Under the pieces are notes generated by a model. The model was not told the origin of the DNA, searched no databases, and saw only the letters and a program-made list of their open reading frames with translations. 64,000 bases of DNA, taken from contig OZ252114.1 of NCBI GenBank assembly GCA_965248635.1, forward strand, positions 4,402,001 to 4,466,000. Reading direction: 5' to 3'. Source of the stretch: CBDAPI01 sp965248635 (lineage in GTDB: Bacteria; Acidobacteriota; UBA6911; RPQK01; CBDAPI01). This document shows, in pieces, positions 9,320 through 18,084 of the stretch (its first letter is position 1; every line of letters starts with the position of its first letter). The position numbers and the translations under genes were made by a program.

Positions 9320-10831
9320 ATGATCGACGCCGAGTTGAGGGCCCACATCCGCCGACTCTTCTTTGCCGAGCACTGGAAGATCGGAACCATAGCCGATCAA
9401 CTGGGCCTGCACCACCAGACGGTGCAACGGGCTCTGCAGACCGAGCGCTACCGGCACAAGTTCGTGCGGCCCCGGCTGACCGATCCCTATGTCGAGTTCA
9501 TCCGCCAGACTCTCGAGCAATACCCGCGACTTCGCGCCACCCGCATTTACCAGATGATCTGCGCCCGCGGTTACACAGGCAGCGTAGTGACACTGCGCCG
9601 CCTGGTGGCCACCCTGCGTCCCCGGCCTCGGGAAGCTTTCCTGCGGCTGCGCACCTTTGCTGGCGAGCAGGGGCAGGTCGACTGGGCTTCCTTTGGGAAA
9701 GTACAGATCGGAGGCGCTACCCGTCGGCTCTCCTGTCTGCTGCTGACGCTGTCGTATTCGCGCGCGCTGGCCCTGGAGTTTTTCTTTGACCAGTCGCTGG
9801 AGAACTTCCTGCGCGGCCACGTGCGGGCCTTCTCTCAGTGGGGTGGCTGCCCCAGAGATCTGCTCTACGACAATATGAAGAGTGTAGTTTTGGAGCGCCG
9901 CGGCGACGCCATTCGCTTCCATCCTCGGCTGCTGGAGCTGGCCGCTCACTACCATTTCGCCCCCAGGCCCTGTCATGTGGGACGGGGAAATGAAAAAGGA
10001 CGCGTGGAAAGAGCTGTCCTGTACGTTCGCTCCTCGTTCTTTGCCGCCCGCCCCTTTACCACCCTGGCTGACTTCAATCGTCAGGCCCGCTGCTGGCGGG
10101 ATGAGATCGCTCACCGTCGGCCCTGGCCCGGCGATCGCTCGCGCACCGTCGACGCTGTCTTCGAAGAAGAAAAAGCGCGACTGCTGCCCCTTCCAGCCCA
10201 CCCTCTGGAAACCGACCTGGTGACGCCCGCTAAATCGCACAAGACCATCTACCTGCGCTTCGATCTCAACGACTACTCGATTCCGCCCTCGGCCGTGGGC
10301 CGGCAGTTGACGCTGGTCGCTTCCGATACCCTGGTGCGCATTCTCGACGGAACTGAGGAGGTCGCTCGCCACCGCCGCAGCTACGACCGACACCAGGTGG
10401 TCGCCGACCCCGCTCATCAGCAAGCTCTGCTGAAGCAAAAAAGAAAAGCCTCCGCAGCCCCTTCCGACCGGCTCTCGGTGGCCGTCCCCCAAAGCGAGGC
10501 CTTTCTGCAAGCCTCGCTACTGCGCCGCCGCCTCAAAAAGTACGCCCGACCAGCTTTGCTCTGTATCGATGAGGTCGGGTATCTCTCTTACGACTGCCAC
10601 GCCGCTGACCTGCTCTACGAGGTCATCAACCGACGTTACGAGAGCCGCTCTATCATCGTCACTACCAACCGCTCGTTCAAGAACTGGAACGTCGTGTTTC
10701 CCAACGCCACCTCCATCGTCAGTCTCCTCGATCGTCTCACCCACCACGCCGACATCACCGTCATTGAAGGTGAAAGCTATCGCCGCCGCGAAAGCGAGCA
10801 GGAGGCGGCTGAGCGCCGCCAACAAGATTGA
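9320..10831 (+). CDS. IS21-family transposase: in-frame IstA-IstB fusion by internal deletion
   Basis: Residues 1 to about 390 are IstA: an N-terminal HTH (WKIGTIADQLGLHHQTVQRAL) and the DDE core with QGQVDWASF, LLYDNMKSVV and GNEKGRVERAVLYVRSSFF. From about residue 400 the sequence becomes the C-terminal half of the IstB ATPase: LLCIDEVGYLSYD (Walker B), IIVTTNRSFKNW and the VIEGESYR tail. The IstA C-terminus and the IstB Walker A half are missing, so one in-frame deletion fused the genes. The protein should not work as a normal IstA/IstB pair. About 310 bases upstream (9009-9319) hold the element's leader; terminal repeats were not identified. Confidence 0.88.
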   Translation: MIDAELRAHIRRLFFAEHWKIGTIADQLGLHHQTVQRALQTERYRHKFVRPRLTDPYVEFIRQTLEQYPRLRATRIYQMICARGYTGSVVTLRRLVATLRPRPREAFLRLRTFAGEQGQVDWASFGKVQIGGATRRLSCLLLTLSYSRALALEFFFDQSLENFLRGHVRAFSQWGGCPRDLLYDNMKSVVLERRGDAIRFHPRLLELAAHYHFAPRPCHVGRGNEKGRVERAVLYVRSSFFAARPFTTLADFNRQARCWRDEIAHRRPWPGDRSRTVDAVFEEEKARLLPLPAHPLETDLVTPAKSHKTIYLRFDLNDYSIPPSAVGRQLTLVASDTLVRILDGTEEVARHRRSYDRHQVVADPAHQQALLKQKRKASAAPSDRLSVAVPQSEAFLQASLLRRRLKKYARPALLCIDEVGYLSYDCHAADLLYEVINRRYESRSIIVTTNRSFKNWNVVFPNATSIVSLLDRLTHHADITVIEGESYRRRESEQEAAERRQQD

Positions 10832-11229
10832 GCGGCTCCTTGCAGCGGCGAGCTTACGTCCAAGCCGTGCTGGCCGCCTTTCTGAAGTTGCCCGACACAC
10901 CGACTCGATCTCGACCACCCGACCGCCAACTGACCGGCCAGTTCCACGACCGCAATATCCCGCTCCCCACCGTAAAAGATGCCCTTCTGCTGGCATTCGC
11001 ACGGCGTGTGCTGCGTTCCCAAGACGCCCATCCTCTCGCCCCGGTTCGTTCTCTTTACTACTTTGTCCCCGTCATTGAGGAGCTGCTCGAGACTCCTCTT
11101 CCCAAGGGGTACTCCCGTTACCTGCAAAGAAAAATCGCTGCCTTCTCCACGGATTGCCGCCAAGACTCCAGATCCAAAGATCTCAGACCCGGCCCCGGCG
11201 CCAGTTCAGAAACCCGCACTTTGTCGTGA
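10828..11229 (+). CDS. IS21-associated accessory protein, function unknown
   Basis: 133 aa. The ATG overlaps the stop of the preceding gene (ATGA), so translation is probably coupled. Motifs such as YVQAVLAAFLKLPDTPTRSRPPDRQL, LPTVKDALLLAFARRVLR and LAPVRSLYYFVPVIEELLE fit a small protein I recall following istB in some IS21 elements. No enzymatic motif is seen. Its coupling to the transposition genes suggests an accessory role, but this is inference. The last residues (after FSTDC) may be read through a junction. Confidence 0.6.
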   Translation: MSGSLQRRAYVQAVLAAFLKLPDTPTRSRPPDRQLTGQFHDRNIPLPTVKDALLLAFARRVLRSQDAHPLAPVRSLYYFVPVIEELLETPLPKGYSRYLQRKIAAFSTDCRQDSRSKDLRPGPGASSETRTLS

Positions 11230-11237
11230 TCGACAAC

Positions 11238-11554
11238 AGCTTGATGCGAGCCATGGCGGAGATCCCGATTCCATGGACACACATGTGGACGACTTCATCG
11301 AACAAAGACCTGGGTTTACGCAGCCGATAATACGGAGTGCCGTGGGTGGACGAGAAGGTTCGACCGCATTCTTTGCAACGGTACCGCCGCCGTCTGCCCT
11401 GCAAGGTGATGTAGAAGGAGTGTCGAATGATGTTGCCTTTGCCGACTTGGCCTCTCAAGGAGCAATCGGGGTTTGGACAGCAGCGAGATCGTCTTCTGCT
11501 CCGCTTCATAAATGTTTGATGGCAGAAAAGCCGGAGAAGATCCAGCTGGCACAA
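11238..11554 (-). pseudogene. IS1-like transposase N-terminal remnant (zinc ribbon + HTH)
   Basis: On the minus strand, CCPNPDCSLRGQVGKGNIIRH and RRRRYRCKECGRTFSSTHGTP form a four-Cys zinc ribbon of InsA-like transposases, followed by an HTH (VHMCVHGIGISAMARIK). The family continues into a DDE domain, but here the match ends at about 11238 and the remaining residues are read from the IS21 side. Only the DNA-binding part survives. Confidence 0.7.
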
Positions 11555-11576
11555 CAGATTGCGGCGCTACTGGACG

Positions 11577-13020
11577 TGTGCGGTGCCATGACATCCTTTA
11601 CAGATTGGGGTAAAAAGAGACCTTTGAAAAGGAGGTCTTGGATTGCCCTGGAAAGTGAAGGATGTGATGGAACAAAGGATCGAACTTGTAGTGCGAGCGC
11701 TGCAAAAAGAGAGAACGATGGGAGAGCTGTGCGAGGAATATGGGATTAGCCGAGTGACGGGGTATCACTGGCTGAATCGGTACCGGGAGAGAGGGACGTT
11801 CTTGTCGCTATGCGATCGATCTCGGCGGCCTCGTAGCAGTCCGCGTCGGACACCGGAAGAGCAGGAGGAGAGAGTCATAGAGCTGCGGCGGCAGTACGGG
11901 TGGGGAGCCAGGAAGCTGGAGGTATTGCTCAACAGAGAGGGGATCAAACTATCGGAGAGGACCATCAACCGGATTCTGAGTCGTGGTGGGGAGATCCGCA
12001 AAGAAAAGCAACGGCGGCCGGCCTTGAGACGTTTTGAGCGCAGTCAACCGAACGAGCTGTGGCAGGTGGATTTCAAAGGGCAATACAAGCTGGGGAGTGG
12101 GGGCTGTTGCTATCCGTTGGGAATGGTAGACGACCATAGCCGGTATTGTGTGGGTTTGTATCCTCTGCGAAGTCAGACCTATGAGGGGGTGCGAAGAAGC
12201 TTATGGCAGAGCTTTGAAGAGTACGGGGTACCGGAAGGGATGTTGTTTGATCATGGGGGTCCTTGGTGGGGGTCGGCCAATGTACTGGGATTGACGCGGC
12301 TGGGAGTGGACTTGATCGAGCAAGGAGTGCGCTTGTACTGGAGCGGGATTGCTCATCCTCAGACGCAGGGGAAGGTGGAGCGGTTTTTTGGAACCGTGGG
12401 GAGTGCGGTGTGGCATCGAGGGGGGCCTCCACAAGTCTTTGAACCGTGGGCTGGGGTGCTGACGGAGATTCCACGAATACAACCATGTACGGCCCCATGA
12501 GGCGTTGGACATGCAGGTGCCGGCCCATCGCTATCGAGCCAGTCAACGAGCTCTCCAAGTCGAGCCAGCGGCATGGCAGTATCCGCCAGGCTGGCAACTC
12601 AAGCGGGTCTATGCCTCAGGACAGTTGCGCTGGGATGGCCATCTTTATTTCGTCAGCGCGGCCTTGCAAGGTCGGTCAGTGGGGGTGTTGGAGGTGGACG
12701 CTCGGCTGCTGCTGCGTTACCGACACACGTATTTATGTGAGGTGGATTTAGCGAGTCAACGAGTCCACAGTTGGATCCGTTCTCGTCGTCACAATGAGGG
12801 CCAATGGAAAGCGTAGTGAGGAAGGCTGTGGAAACTGCCGCCCTGTGGAAACACCAAGAAACGAAGCTGGAATCGACCCGGCTGCCAAGGTGTTACCACA
12901 GGGCTTGGAAAACCCTGTGGGTTTTCCACTGTTCCCACAGCCTCGACTACTACTTATCAACCATCAAAAGTGTAAAGGATGTGTTGGCACAAGTTGTAAA
13001 CCATGTCTTGGCACCTGACA
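11577..13020 (+). mobile_element. IS481-family insertion sequence with both ends
   Basis: 1,444 bp with imperfect 26-bp terminal inverted repeats (21 of 26 matching): left TGTGCGGTGCCATGACATCC..., right (complement) TGTCAGGTGCCAAGACATGG..., both ending TTTACA. A second partial copy of the end motif (TGTAAAGGATGTGTTGGCAC) lies just inside the right end. No clean target duplication is visible, so the flanks may have been rearranged. Confidence 0.85.
11643..12816 (+). pseudogene. IS481-family transposase, frameshifted near the C-terminus
   Basis: Start TTG 11643 is chosen because AAAAGGAGG lies seven bases upstream. It has an HTH (ELCEEYGISRVTGYHWLNRY) and an integrase core with the DDE acids in LWQVDFKGQY, MLFDHGGPWW and TQGKVERFFGT. 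The frame then stops at 12500. The next frame carries the normal continuation, FHEYNHVRPHEALDMQVPAHRY, to 12816. A single-base change near 12465 explains it. If real, the copy is inactive but its ends are intact, so it could be moved in trans. Confidence 0.85.
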
Positions 13021-13031
13021 GCTAGACACAG

Positions 13032-13058
13032 TCAACAACACTTCCCTGAACAAGCACC
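13032..13058 (-). repeat. Dispersed 27-bp repeat A, copy 2 (minus)
   Basis: One mismatch to the main form (GGTGCTTGTTCAGGG...). It lies exactly between the truncated IS110 frame and the right end of IS481; eleven bases separate it from the IS481 end. Confidence 0.88.
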
Positions 13059-13534
13059 TGCCCTCGCTTGATCTGTAAGTTGAAGTTGTACACCAGCGCT
13101 CGCAGCGTGTTGATCCAGCGGCTGCGTTCTCGTACCAGCTTGACCCGGTAGCGGATCACCTTCTTCTGCTCCCGCTGCCTCACGCTACAACGCCGTACCT
13201 CAGGGAAATCGTCCCGCACCAAAAGATCCAGCACGTGCTCGGCATCCCGCCGATCATTCCGGTGCCGGCGCATTCGCTTGCGGGCAATCGTTCCAGGATG
13301 TCCCAATCTCAACTCGTGACCCAGCTCGTCCATCAGTTTCTCGAACCACCAGCTGTATCCCCCCGCTTCTATCCCGATCAGGCTGCCCGGGGGAAACTGT
13401 TGGTAAAACTCTCTCACCTTCCTTTCCTCATCGTGTTACAGGTCAACTCCGTCCGTTTCCCCACTCTCTCGGTTCAACCATGCCACTCGTTGATACTTGC
13501 AATGAAAATCCACTCCAATGAGATAATCACTCAT
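13059..13534 (-). pseudogene. IS110-family transposase remnant with internal stop
   Basis: Starts at ATG 13534 with MSDYLIGVDFHCKYQRVAW, holding the first DEDD aspartate, and continues IGIEAGGYSWWFEKLM, RHRNDRRDAEHVLDLL (the remaining acids) and RERSRWINTLRALVYNF. An in-frame TAA follows VDL at about residue 33; the reading frame is otherwise continuous. The C-terminal serine-containing domain is absent because the gene runs into repeat A at 13058. The 5' non-coding stretch (13535-13710) is where IS110 elements normally encode their bridge RNA, but I could not identify one. Confidence 0.8.
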
Positions 13535-13710
13535 AATTAGTTTGCTCCCAGGTTGGGCGACGCGTTCACTTTCGAGTGATTTTCCACGCTTAGCCTAATC
13601 TGGGAGTCTGCTGCCGCTCTTATCCCATCAGGGTGGACCGAATAAACGGGAACCACAGGGTCACCGGCTCCAGGCACGATTGCAGATACGTGAACTTAGA
13701 ACTTCAATCC

Positions 13711-14457
13711 ATGCCCACCCTCCACCTGCTCGGTACCGGCGGAGCCTTTAGCGACCCACATCGCACGACAACGATGCTCGCCGTGACTGACGGCACTTCA
13801 ACCCTTGTGATTGACTGCGGCGGAGATGTAGTACAGCGATTCCTCGCCGCCAGCCTCGACTTGAATACCCTCTCGGCGCTCTTCCTCACCCACGAACACA
13901 TCGATCATGTGGGCGGCTTCCCGTTGTTCATGGAAAGGACATGGATGGCGGGACGGCGTGCTCCAATACCCGTCTACGGCATCGCGCCGGCCCTAGACCA
14001 AGCACGGCGGTGCTTCGCGACATTTGATACCAGCGGCTGGGAGGGGCTACCGGAGATCCTCTGGCACTCATTCCCGGAGACACTGGGTGCCTTGGTGTTG
14101 AGCGATGCTACCTGGAATGTGCAAGCAGCTCCCGGCATCCACAGTGTTCCAGTGGTTGGCCTACGCATTGAACATAGGCCTTCCGGTCACGTGGCAGCTT
14201 ACTCCTCCGATACCCAACCCTCTTCTGACATCACAAAGCTGGCATATCGTGCGGACCTCCTATTGCACGAAGCCACGGGAGCTCTTCCCGGCCATACAAC
14301 TCTGGAACAAGCTGCCGAGATAGCCGCTAGTGCCGAGGCCAAACGGCTGGTGCTGGTCCATCTCCCCCCTGGCCTGACGGATGACGATCTGCATGGTGCC
14401 CGCCGAGTGTTTCCGGCCACGGCGTTAGGCGACGAGTTGGGAGCCTACAACTATTAA
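13711..14457 (+). CDS. MBL-fold metallo-hydrolase (RNase Z-like)
   Basis: 248 aa from ATG 13711. The fold signatures are clear: MPTLHLLGTGGAFSDPHRTTT at the start, the metal motif LTHEHIDHVGG, a later aspartate strand (VAAYSSDTQP), LLLHEATG and the terminal VLVHLPPG His. The arrangement fits RNase Z-like / arylsulfatase-like beta-lactamase-fold hydrolases with two zinc ions. The natural substrate is not evident. The surroundings are debris of other genes, so no operon context helps. Confidence 0.85.
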   Translation: MPTLHLLGTGGAFSDPHRTTTMLAVTDGTSTLVIDCGGDVVQRFLAASLDLNTLSALFLTHEHIDHVGGFPLFMERTWMAGRRAPIPVYGIAPALDQARRCFATFDTSGWEGLPEILWHSFPETLGALVLSDATWNVQAAPGIHSVPVVGLRIEHRPSGHVAAYSSDTQPSSDITKLAYRADLLLHEATGALPGHTTLEQAAEIAASAEAKRLVLVHLPPGLTDDDLHGARRVFPATALGDELGAYNY

Positions 14458-14458
14458 G

Positions 14459-14612
14459 TCCGTGAATCAGCTTGGTGCTGCGGCTTGACGTTCCAGTGAA
14501 GAGATCCGCCTGCTCGAGCAGCAGGGTGCTGTATCCTCGCGCCGCGGAGGCCAGAGCACAGCCGAGACCCGAGGCCCCGCCTCCAATCACCAGGACGGCA
14601 GCACATGTTTAC
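14459..14612 (-). pseudogene. N-terminal remnant of FAD-dependent glycerol-3-phosphate dehydrogenase-like protein
   Basis: About 50 residues on the minus strand: AAVLVIGGGASGLGCALASA (Rossmann FAD motif GxGxxG) then GYSTLLLEQADLFTGTSSRS and TKLIHG. This is the invariant N-terminus of GlpD-type dehydrogenases. Both ends are cut, one directly against the MBL hydrolase stop. Confidence 0.75.
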
Positions 14613-14850
14613 TGCCGTGAAGTTCCCCGCGACCGTGCCGGAACCATCTCCCCTTGTCGAAAACAAAGGACGGGTTGAGTCGTTTCGCACGAGCGCAGGT
14701 GAACAGAAGGAGTCCGTGCGGGTGGAGCACCGTTTTCTCAGGGTCATCTTGGAACCGGGATGTGGCGGGCGACTGGAGCTAGGTGTGCGCCGACATATGG
14801 GTCGGCCCAGGCTAGTGTGCCCATGGCACGGCGACTCCGTGCCGGTTTGA
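14605..14850 (+). other. 81-aa open frame, unrecognised; possible C-terminal remnant
   Basis: The segment RVEHRFLRVILEPGCGGRLELGVRRHMGRPRL looks protein-like and could be the tail of a larger enzyme, but I do not recognise it. It sits between the dehydrogenase remnant and the beta-helix gene, in a 500-base stretch without an intact gene. Confidence 0.25.
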
Positions 14851-14952
14851 TAGGTCTTTGAGGCAGTTGTGCGCAAGTCACGCGGGCGCTGGTATGCTAT
14901 CGCAGCTGGGGCGACTATTTGTCGTCGCGTTCGGAACCGAAGGAGTGGCCCA

Positions 14953-16830
14953 ATGTTGTCAATCGTCGTATCACTCATCCTGCTGGGGAGTGTGCTCTGG
15001 GGGCAGACCCTACCCGTCGGGGAGTCAATCCACTACGTCCGGCCGGGCGACAATCCGCAGGCGGCGCTCGACGCCGCGCAAGCGGGCGACAAGATCGTTT
15101 TCTTGCCGGGGCTGCATGAACATCCTCTTCGGAAGCACCAGTCCATCCTCTACGTCGACAAGTCGATCGACATCGAGTTGATGGAAGGTACTGTCCTCAA
15201 GCTGGCGAGCAACGAGACGGTTCTCGAAGGTGAGCCGGAGATTACGATCGACCACGGCGCACCAAAGCGACTTAACGATTTTTCGGTCGGCGGAGCGTAC
15301 GACCTCGGACTGGGCCAAACGATTTTCACGATCCGTATCGATGGCGCAGGGAGGGGCGACAGGCCGGACACATTCGAGTGGGGCGCGGGCCAAGTGCGGA
15401 ATCTGTCCCATCGCAAGGTGCCCATCACAAGCGACTGGCAATCACTTAGCAACGGCGTCGAGATCAAGTTCGACTCCGCAACCGGACACAATCTCGGCAG
15501 CCTGTGGTTCCTTTCCTACGATGGTCGAGAATCCTACGGTATTCGCGTCGGCCATGGCCTCCAGGAGTACTACATCGAAGACGTCCGTATCTTCGGACGG
15601 GGGACCATCGATCTGAATCATCGGCACAACGTGCAGCCATCTGGCTTGGTGAAAAACATCTCGGCTTGCGTGCTCCTTAACGGGCGCGTCCGCAATATCT
15701 CGGTCGAAGGCATCACGATGGTCGACACGATGCGGTCAGTCATGGCCTACGGCGAGCACACCGGCAAGTTTCTGCGCGGTGGCGGCACAGAAGGCGGTGA
15801 GTCGTTCGATGCGGAAAAGATTTCGATCGTCGGCACGCGAACGATTAACCCGGTCGACAAAGGGTACTTACTCGGCCACCCTTCGCACAGGGGCCGTATC
15901 AGCAACGTGCGTTGCAACTACAACTACATGGAGACCGGGACGACGTCGCTCGAGCCGAATTTCAATCTCAACCAGTACGAAGTGATCGGCAACGTAATCA
16001 AGAGCGGCGGCCGAGCGATCCATTGCTGGCGCAAGTCGATCAACGGGATCATCAAAAACAACGTCCGCATCGACGATACGACCGGCCTCGAAGTCGTGAT
16101 GGTGAACTCTCCCGGGGCCTGGGAGGATCCCGAGAATCTCATCATTCGTGACAACCGCAACCACTTGAGCGACGCTCTGGGCTATTGGGCAAGCGTGACG
16201 GCAGGACTGGAGAACCGTGCTCTGGGGGCCTACTCGGCGGTCGGCGGCGGGCGACACAACACGGCCGAGGCTGAGTTCGCGGCGATCGTCGGCGGGGACG
16301 GCAACCGCGCCAGCGGATTCGCCGCGACGGCCACGGGCGGGCGCGGCAACGAAGCCTCCGCGCCCTACTCGCGGGTTCACGGCGTCGATGCGAGGAGCCT
16401 GCGGCCCGGGGAGGACGCGTTGGCTGCGGGCTCGTTCGAGGAACCCGGCGACGCGCAGGCGAGCCGGCTGGTCGTCCGCGCGCAGACGACGGACAACACG
16501 CCGCAGGCGCTCCACGCGGCGGACGGCGGGCTGATCCACATTGCGGAGAGTTCGACGGTAAGCTACCGCGTTCTGGCAACGGCCCGCAGCCAGGGCGGGT
16601 CCGTGCAGGCGGGATTCGAAGCCAAGGGGCTCGCGCGGCGTGAAGCTGCGGGCAGCGTGGCGCTGTTCGGGGACACGGTCTCGACGATCTATTCGAGTCA
16701 ACCGGGCCTCCGATTTGGGGCCGTCGCTGACTCGCAAGGCGGAGCGCTCGAGCTTCGAGCGACTGGATTGGCCGCAACGACGTTGCGCTGGGTCGCTCAA
16801 GTGGAGTTAGTTGAGGTTCGGTTCGAGTGA
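14953..16830 (+). CDS. Secreted beta-helix / Hep_Hag / tail-fibre-like chimeric surface protein
   Basis: 625 aa from ATG 14953, with a signal peptide (MLSIVVSLILLGSVLWGQ). Residues about 25-430 form a right-handed parallel beta-helix of the pectate-lyase type (IHYVRPGDNPQAALDAAQAGD; repeated ISNVRCNYNYME / VIGNVIKSGG / IIKNNVRI turns). Then come YadA-head (Hep_Hag) repeats with the SAVGGGRHNTA and AAIVGGDGNRASG pattern. The last 120 residues (LVVRAQTTDNTPQAL ... TTLRWVAQVELVEVRFE) resemble the C-terminal domain of some phage-like tail fibres. Likely a secreted trimeric fibre that binds or cuts polysaccharide. Confidence 0.7.
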   Translation: MLSIVVSLILLGSVLWGQTLPVGESIHYVRPGDNPQAALDAAQAGDKIVFLPGLHEHPLRKHQSILYVDKSIDIELMEGTVLKLASNETVLEGEPEITIDHGAPKRLNDFSVGGAYDLGLGQTIFTIRIDGAGRGDRPDTFEWGAGQVRNLSHRKVPITSDWQSLSNGVEIKFDSATGHNLGSLWFLSYDGRESYGIRVGHGLQEYYIEDVRIFGRGTIDLNHRHNVQPSGLVKNISACVLLNGRVRNISVEGITMVDTMRSVMAYGEHTGKFLRGGGTEGGESFDAEKISIVGTRTINPVDKGYLLGHPSHRGRISNVRCNYNYMETGTTSLEPNFNLNQYEVIGNVIKSGGRAIHCWRKSINGIIKNNVRIDDTTGLEVVMVNSPGAWEDPENLIIRDNRNHLSDALGYWASVTAGLENRALGAYSAVGGGRHNTAEAEFAAIVGGDGNRASGFAATATGGRGNEASAPYSRVHGVDARSLRPGEDALAAGSFEEPGDAQASRLVVRAQTTDNTPQALHAADGGLIHIAESSTVSYRVLATARSQGGSVQAGFEAKGLARREAAGSVALFGDTVSTIYSSQPGLRFGAVADSQGGALELRATGLAATTLRWVAQVELVEVRFE

Positions 16831-17126
16831 CGGCAACCTTCAGAAGCAGAGATTTGCCGACTGCGCTTGGCAAGCGGGCCGTGCGCGCGATCGACGAAAA
16901 CCGCGGCGTGGATAACAAGGTGCCATTCCCAAGGTCGGGGTTGTTTGCCGAGGTCACAGCTAGCATTGAGGAGAACAGCTTCAGACTTTACGGCCACCCC
17001 AAGCCGGGCAATTCTTGGACCGCGCGAACCGCAGTCCGGCCGGCACAGACGGCACGCATCCTCCGCGAAATGATTGACCCCTATGAAATGAGCGAAGTGA
17101 AGTCCGGGCTCCCTCTTGTCACATAA
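16827..17126 (+). CDS. Hypothetical protein, doubtful
   Basis: 99 aa; the GTG start overlaps the stop of the beta-helix gene (GTGA). The composition is mixed, with no signal, membrane segment or known motif; the end (IDPYEMSEVKSGLPLVT) looks protein-like. It may be a remnant or non-coding. It ends just before the HigBA operator. Confidence 0.3.
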   Translation: MTATFRSRDLPTALGKRAVRAIDENRGVDNKVPFPRSGLFAEVTASIEENSFRLYGHPKPGNSWTARTAVRPAQTARILREMIDPYEMSEVKSGLPLVT

Positions 17127-17142
17127 CGTTATACGTTATAGA
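17116..17142 (+). promoter_or_regulatory. Probable HigBA promoter/operator
   Basis: A perfect inverted repeat ATAACGT-TAT-ACGTTAT (17123-17139) lies between a TTGTCA (17116-17121) and a TATAGA (17137-17142), eight bases before higB. The spacing of 15 is short for a sigma-70 site. The palindrome is what an autoregulating antitoxin would bind. Confidence 0.6.
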
Positions 17143-17149
17143 CTGAGCC

Positions 17150-17431
17150 ATGATCCGTAGTTTCAAGACTCGTGAGGCGAAGAGACTTTTCGGGCGGGAG
17201 CGGGTCAAACGATTTCATCCATCGATCCAACGGGTTGCCCTGCGCAAACTCAGGATGCTTCATCGTGCCAAGCGACTGCAAGACTTAAGAGTGCCGCCCT
17301 CGAATCGCTTGGAAGCGCTCAAGGGTGATCGCGAAGGGCAATTCAGCATTCGTATCAATGATCAGTTTCGAATCTGTTTTTCCTGGAGATCTGGAGATGC
17401 ATTTGAGGTCGAGATTGTGGACTATCACTAG
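17150..17431 (+). CDS. higB: HigB-type toxin (RelE/ParE fold)
   Basis: 93 aa, normal length for HigB. MIRSFKTREAKRLFGRERVKRF, LDDLxxPPxNRLEALKGDR-type core (here LQDLRVPPSNRLEALKGDREG) and the C-terminal strands SIRINDQFRICFSW and VEIVDYH are the family signature. HigB cleaves mRNA on the translating ribosome. The toxin gene comes before its antitoxin, the usual HigBA order, with ten bases between them. Confidence 0.93.
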   Translation: MIRSFKTREAKRLFGRERVKRFHPSIQRVALRKLRMLHRAKRLQDLRVPPSNRLEALKGDREGQFSIRINDQFRICFSWRSGDAFEVEIVDYH

Positions 17432-17441
17432 GAAGTGAATC

Positions 17442-17744
17442 GTGACTAAGAAAAAAATGGAGCCAGTACACCCTGGAGAAATCCTGTCTGAAGAGTTTCT
17501 GAGACCGATGGGCCTCAGCCAGAACGCGCTGGCGCGCGGTCTTGGTGTTTCGCCCAGGAGAATCAATGAGATCGTCCAGCGGAAGCGAAGGGTAACGGCC
17601 GACACTGCTTTGCGTTTGGCTCGGTTCTTTGAGATGTCTGCCGAATTCTGGATGGGACTTCAGATGGATTATGAATTGGACCTGGAGAGTGATCGTCTCG
17701 CCGACAGCCTCAAACGGGAAGTCAAGACATACCGAGCCGGCTAG
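17442..17744 (+). CDS. higA: HigA-type antitoxin (XRE HTH)
   Basis: 100 aa from GTG 17442 (an ATG at 17457 is possible). PVHPGEILSEEFLRPMGLSQ followed by NALARGLGVSPRRINEIVQRKR is the HigA helix-turn-helix; TADTALRLARFFEMSAEFWM completes the domain. It should bind HigB and repress the operon at the palindrome upstream of higB. Confidence 0.93.
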   Translation: MTKKKMEPVHPGEILSEEFLRPMGLSQNALARGLGVSPRRINEIVQRKRRVTADTALRLARFFEMSAEFWMGLQMDYELDLESDRLADSLKREVKTYRAG

Positions 17745-17862
17745 CTCCTTCCAGTTAAATCACCTGGAGTTTTGAGGTGTCCATTTTTCAGGGAAGGTCC
17801 GAAGTCCTCCTGGGCATTACTCTCCCTGACATTGGTTACGGCGACCGGTCACCACCTCTTGT

Positions 17863-17889
17863 GGTGCTTCTTCAGGGAAGTGTTGTTGA
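17863..17889 (+). repeat. Dispersed 27-bp repeat A, copy 3
   Basis: Main form with core CTTCAGGGAAG. Eleven bases after it begins an isolated IS481 end, the same spacing as at copy 2. Confidence 0.88.
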
Positions 17890-17900
17890 CTTTCTCCAGC

Positions 17901-17926
17901 TGTGCGGTGCCATGACATCCTTTACA
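17901..17926 (+). mobile_element. Isolated IS481 left terminal repeat
   Basis: 26 bases identical to the left end of the IS481 at 11577-11602 (TGTGCGGTGCCATGACATCC then TTTACA), with no transposase after it. Solo end of a lost element. Confidence 0.85.
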
Positions 17927-17961
17927 CAGTGTGCCAAGAGAGGATCGGCCCCGGCCGAGAT

Positions 17962-18084
17962 TCACCCAAGCCTTCAGGCTGCTTTGGGTGCTGCTTTCCA
18001 AGGCTTGGGATCAATGACATCAAGGGGCACATCTGATGCAGCCCGCCACGGTCAAGCGATGGCACACCACAGCCTTCCGTGTCT
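17962..18084 (+). pseudogene. Integrase-core transposase N-terminal remnant
   Basis: About 40 codons read FTQAFRLLWVLLSKAWDQ, an in-frame TGA, then HQGAHLMQPATVKRWHTTAFR. This matches the conserved start of rve-type transposases (LLH-L-P-TV-RWHR-GFR). It is cut at 18084 where the methyltransferase remnant begins on the other strand. Confidence 0.55.

Noticed and set aside
9176..10510. 444-aa open frame on the minus strand
   Set aside because: Antisense to the IstA catalytic domain; no motif.
15868..16966. Two long minus-strand frames (310 and 274 aa)
   Set aside because: Shadows of the beta-helix/Hep_Hag coding sequence; Arg- and Pro-rich composition typical of antisense GC-rich frames.
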